NCBI GenBank assembly: GCA_021793715.1
Contig: JAJYSF010000005.1
Span: 1-13,150 of the forward strand
Direction of reading: 5' to 3'
Length of the DNA stretch: 13,150 nt
Origin: Actinomycetes bacterium
GTDB lineage: Bacteria > Actinomycetota > Actinomycetes > Actinomycetales > Microbacteriaceae
Positions 10,950 to 13,150 of the stretch are shown piece after piece. The notes under the pieces are model-generated. The model worked only from the letters and a program-made list of their open reading frames with translations. It was not told where the DNA came from and did no database searches. Each line of letters opens with the position of its first letter. Position 1 is the first letter of the stretch. The translations under genes and the position numbers were made by a program.

Positions 10950-13070
10950 GTGACGGCAGCACCCATCGCGAAGAAGGTCCTCACGACACGTTCGCACCAC
11001 GGTCGGGTGTTCCGCGACCCGTATGAGTGGCTGCGCGAGAAGGAGTCGCCCGCCGTCATCTCGCACCTGGAAGCCGAGAACGCGTACGCCGAAGAGCGAC
11101 TGGCGCACCTCGAGCCGCTCCGGGAGAAGCTCTTCGACGAGATCCGGTCGCGGGTGCGCGAGACCGACCTGTCGGTGCCGATCCGCCGCGGCGACTGGTG
11201 GTACTACGGGCGTTCGATCAAGGACCAGCAGTACGGACTGCAGTGCCGTGCGCCGATCTCGGACCCGGAGGACTGGACGCCGCCGGTGCTGTCGGTCGAC
11301 GAGAAGATCCCCGGTGAGCAGGTGCTCTTCGATGCGAACGTCGAGGCCGCCGACAGCGAGTTCTTCGCCCTCGGTGCCTTCGGCGTGACGCTCGACGGTG
11401 GCACCATGCTGTGGGGCGTCGACCTCGCCGGTGACGAACGCTACACCGTGCGCGTACGCGACATCGATACCGGGAAACCGCTGCCCGACGTGCTCGAAGG
11501 CATAGCGGCCGGCGCGAGCTTCACCCCGGACGGGCGTTTCATCCTCTACTCGACGGTCGACGACGCCTGGCGGCCGGACCGGGTATGGCTGCATCGCGTG
11601 GGAGATGCCGGCCGGGACGACGACGTCGAGATCTTCCACGAGCCGGACGAGGCGTTCTGGGTCGGTGCCGGATACACCCGCAGTCGTGATTTCTTCCAGA
11701 TCGTGGCGGGGTCGAACACGACGACCGACGTGACGATCATCCGCGCTGACGATGTGCCACTCCTCTACGAAGGCCAGGACGTCGACACGTACGCGGTGTT
11801 CTCACGCGAGGACGGCGTGGAGTACGCCGTCGACCACGCTGTCGTCGACGGTGAAGACTGGTTCTACGTGCTCCACAACGACGGCGCCGAGGACTTCACC
11901 CTTGAGCGCGTACCCGTGGGCAACCCGGCGGCGGAGCCCGAGACCGTGATCGCGCACCGCGCCGGCGTCCGGCTCGAGGATGTGGACTGTCTGCGGGACT
12001 TCGCGATCGTCGAATATCGCTCCGGCGGCATCGCGCGGGTCGGGATCCTCGACTACGCGAGTGGCGACGTGCGAGAGATCACGTTCCATGAGCCTCTCTA
12101 TACGGCCGGTGCGTCCGGAAACCCTGAATGGGCGCAGCCCATCGTGCGGCTGAACTACGACTCCCTGACGACGCCCGCGACCGTGCTCAACTACGAGGTG
12201 GCAACCGACGAACGCACCGTGCTGAAGCAGGTTGAAGTGCTCGGTGGGTACGACCGCGACGACTACGCGCAGCAGCGGCTTTGGGTGCCCGCCGCGGACG
12301 GCACCGAGATCCCCGTCTCGCTCGTCTGGAAGCGTTCGTTCGGCATGCCGGGGGAGTCGCCACGGCCCGTGCACCTCTACGGCTACGGCGCATACGAACA
12401 TTCGATCGATCCGCATTTCTCCATGTCACGGCTGTCGATGCTCGACCGCGGCGTCGTCTTCGCCATCGCGCACGTGCGCGGCGGGGGCGAGATGGGACGC
12501 GCCTGGTACGAGAACGGCAAGCTCGCCCACAAACGCAACAGTTTCACCGACTTCGTCGAGGTCGCCCGCTTCTTGAATGACAACGGCTACACGAGCCCGG
12601 ATCGCCTCGTCGCCGAAGGCGGTTCGGCGGGCGGCCTGCTCATGGGCGCCGTCTGCAACCTCGCGCCCGAGCAGTTCGGGGGGATCCTCGCGGACGTCCC
12701 GTTCGTCGACGCGCTCACGACGATCCTGGATCCGTCGCTCCCGCTCACGGTCATCGAGTGGGAGGAGTGGGGAGACCCGCTCCACGACGAGTCCTTCTAC
12801 GACTACATGCGCTCGTACACTCCGTACGAGAACGTGCGCGACGACGTCACCTACCCGCGGATCCTCGCGACGACCTCCCTCAATGACACCCGCGTGTACT
12901 ACGTCGAGCCCGCCAAATGGGTGGCCCGGCTGCGCGAGGCCGGCGCCGACGCGCTGTTGAAGTGCGAGATGGTCGCCGGACACGGCGGCGTCAGCGGTCG
13001 CTACAACTCGTGGCGCGAGAGGGCCTACCAGCTCGCCTGGATCCTCGACGTCATGGGCCTCGCCGAATAG
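10950..13070 (+). CDS. ptrB: oligopeptidase B (prolyl oligopeptidase family S9A serine peptidase)
   Basis: A 706-residue cytoplasmic serine peptidase of the S9A family. Oligopeptidase B enzymes cut short peptides after Arg or Lys, so a role in peptide turnover is likely. Residues about 1-70 are the helical N-terminal arm (DPYEWLRE motif at 23-30), about 75-410 are the seven-bladed propeller that excludes large substrates (SFTPDGRFILYS is a typical blade), and the rest is the alpha/beta hydrolase domain. The nucleophile is Ser559 in EGGSAGGLL, the acid Asp646 in LNDTRV, and the base His678 in GHGGVSGRY; the last motif separates OpB from prolyl oligopeptidase. HLYGYGAYEHS and HVRGGGEMGRAWYENGK are also family hallmarks. 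The start is GTG; GGAGGT abuts it with no gap, so it probably cannot serve as a ribosome binding site, and a -10 lies 6 bases upstream. A repeat copy begins 12 bases after the stop. Confidence 0.94.
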   Translation: MTAAPIAKKVLTTRSHHGRVFRDPYEWLREKESPAVISHLEAENAYAEERLAHLEPLREKLFDEIRSRVRETDLSVPIRRGDWWYYGRSIKDQQYGLQCRAPISDPEDWTPPVLSVDEKIPGEQVLFDANVEAADSEFFALGAFGVTLDGGTMLWGVDLAGDERYTVRVRDIDTGKPLPDVLEGIAAGASFTPDGRFILYSTVDDAWRPDRVWLHRVGDAGRDDDVEIFHEPDEAFWVGAGYTRSRDFFQIVAGSNTTTDVTIIRADDVPLLYEGQDVDTYAVFSREDGVEYAVDHAVVDGEDWFYVLHNDGAEDFTLERVPVGNPAAEPETVIAHRAGVRLEDVDCLRDFAIVEYRSGGIARVGILDYASGDVREITFHEPLYTAGASGNPEWAQPIVRLNYDSLTTPATVLNYEVATDERTVLKQVEVLGGYDRDDYAQQRLWVPAADGTEIPVSLVWKRSFGMPGESPRPVHLYGYGAYEHSIDPHFSMSRLSMLDRGVVFAIAHVRGGGEMGRAWYENGKLAHKRNSFTDFVEVARFLNDNGYTSPDRLVAEGGSAGGLLMGAVCNLAPEQFGGILADVPFVDALTTILDPSLPLTVIEWEEWGDPLHDESFYDYMRSYTPYENVRDDVTYPRILATTSLNDTRVYYVEPAKWVARLREAGADALLKCEMVAGHGGVSGRYNSWRERAYQLAWILDVMGLAE

Positions 13071-13081
13071 CGCGACGCGCC

Positions 13082-13144
13082 TCGCTGTGTTGTCGTCGGT
13101 CGACGCACCCCGGTGCGCCTCCCTCCTCCGCCTTGCGAGCCGCG
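13082..13144. repeat. third, diverged copy of the 63-base hairpin repeat
   Basis: It aligns without gaps to copy 1 (8420-8482) at 47 of 63 positions. The first hairpin is CGCAC (13104-13108) and GTGCG (13113-13117) with a 4-base loop: two base pairs have changed on both sides compared with copies 1 and 2, and pairing and loop length are kept. The second hairpin (13128-13143) has two mismatches. The bases after 13144 (CCGCGC) resemble the start of a further unit running out of the window. Confidence 0.65.
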
Positions 13145-13150
13145 CCGCGC

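Noticed and set aside
10927..10962. Upstream extension of the metallophosphoesterase to 10962
   Set aside because: It would overlap the start of ptrB and add 12 residues before the normal family N-terminus.
10767..11639. 290-codon open frame on the minus strand
   Set aside because: Antisense to the start of ptrB; it overlaps two confidently assigned genes and has no motif.

Overview
The window reads as an ordinary chromosomal segment of a high-GC Gram-positive actinobacterium. Gene content, codon use and promoter style suggest a member of the Microbacteriaceae, perhaps Microbacterium-like; this placement is an inference, as no marker gene was compared. Coding density is very high. No stretch over 300 bases lacks a gene, and I see no tRNA, rRNA, CRISPR array, insertion sequence or phage gene.

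Layout: (1) 1-764, minus: the 5' part of mutY (adenine DNA glycosylase), cut by the window edge. (2) 889-1554, plus: a secreted lipoprotein of unknown role. (3) 1603-4300, plus: a tight cluster of truB (tRNA pseudouridine-55 synthase), a small four-helix membrane protein, a second small membrane protein, and ribF (riboflavin kinase/FAD synthetase). Two of the three junctions are ATGA stop/start overlaps. (4) 4294-5013, minus: deoC (deoxyribose-phosphate aldolase), overlapping the ribF tail by 7 bases. (5) 5193-7343, plus: a SNF2-type ATPase with a long leader. (6) 7377-8405, plus: pfkA (6-phosphofructokinase). (7) 8420-8545: two tandem 63-base hairpin repeats between convergent pfkA and aspA. 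(8) 8574-10926, minus: aspA (aspartate ammonia-lyase) preceded by a CpdA/Rv0805-like metallophosphoesterase. (9) 10950-13070, plus: ptrB (oligopeptidase B), divergent from the phosphoesterase. (10) 13082-13144: a third, diverged copy of the 63-base repeat.

The genes are mainly housekeeping: DNA repair, RNA modification, flavin cofactors, deoxyribonucleoside and amino-acid catabolism, glycolysis and peptide degradation. I found no defence, secondary-metabolite or mobile system. The two most informative signals are non-coding. First, a TAnnnT -10 hexamer lies exactly 6 bases before the start codon of six genes (mutY, truB, deoC, pfkA, aspA, ptrB), and 7 and 9 bases before two more, implying widespread leaderless transcription. 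Genes inside operons or behind long leaders carry Shine-Dalgarno sequences instead. Second, the 63-base repeat keeps a five-base-pair, four-base-loop hairpin through two compensatory base-pair changes, so it appears to be a structured, dispersed 3'-intergenic element.
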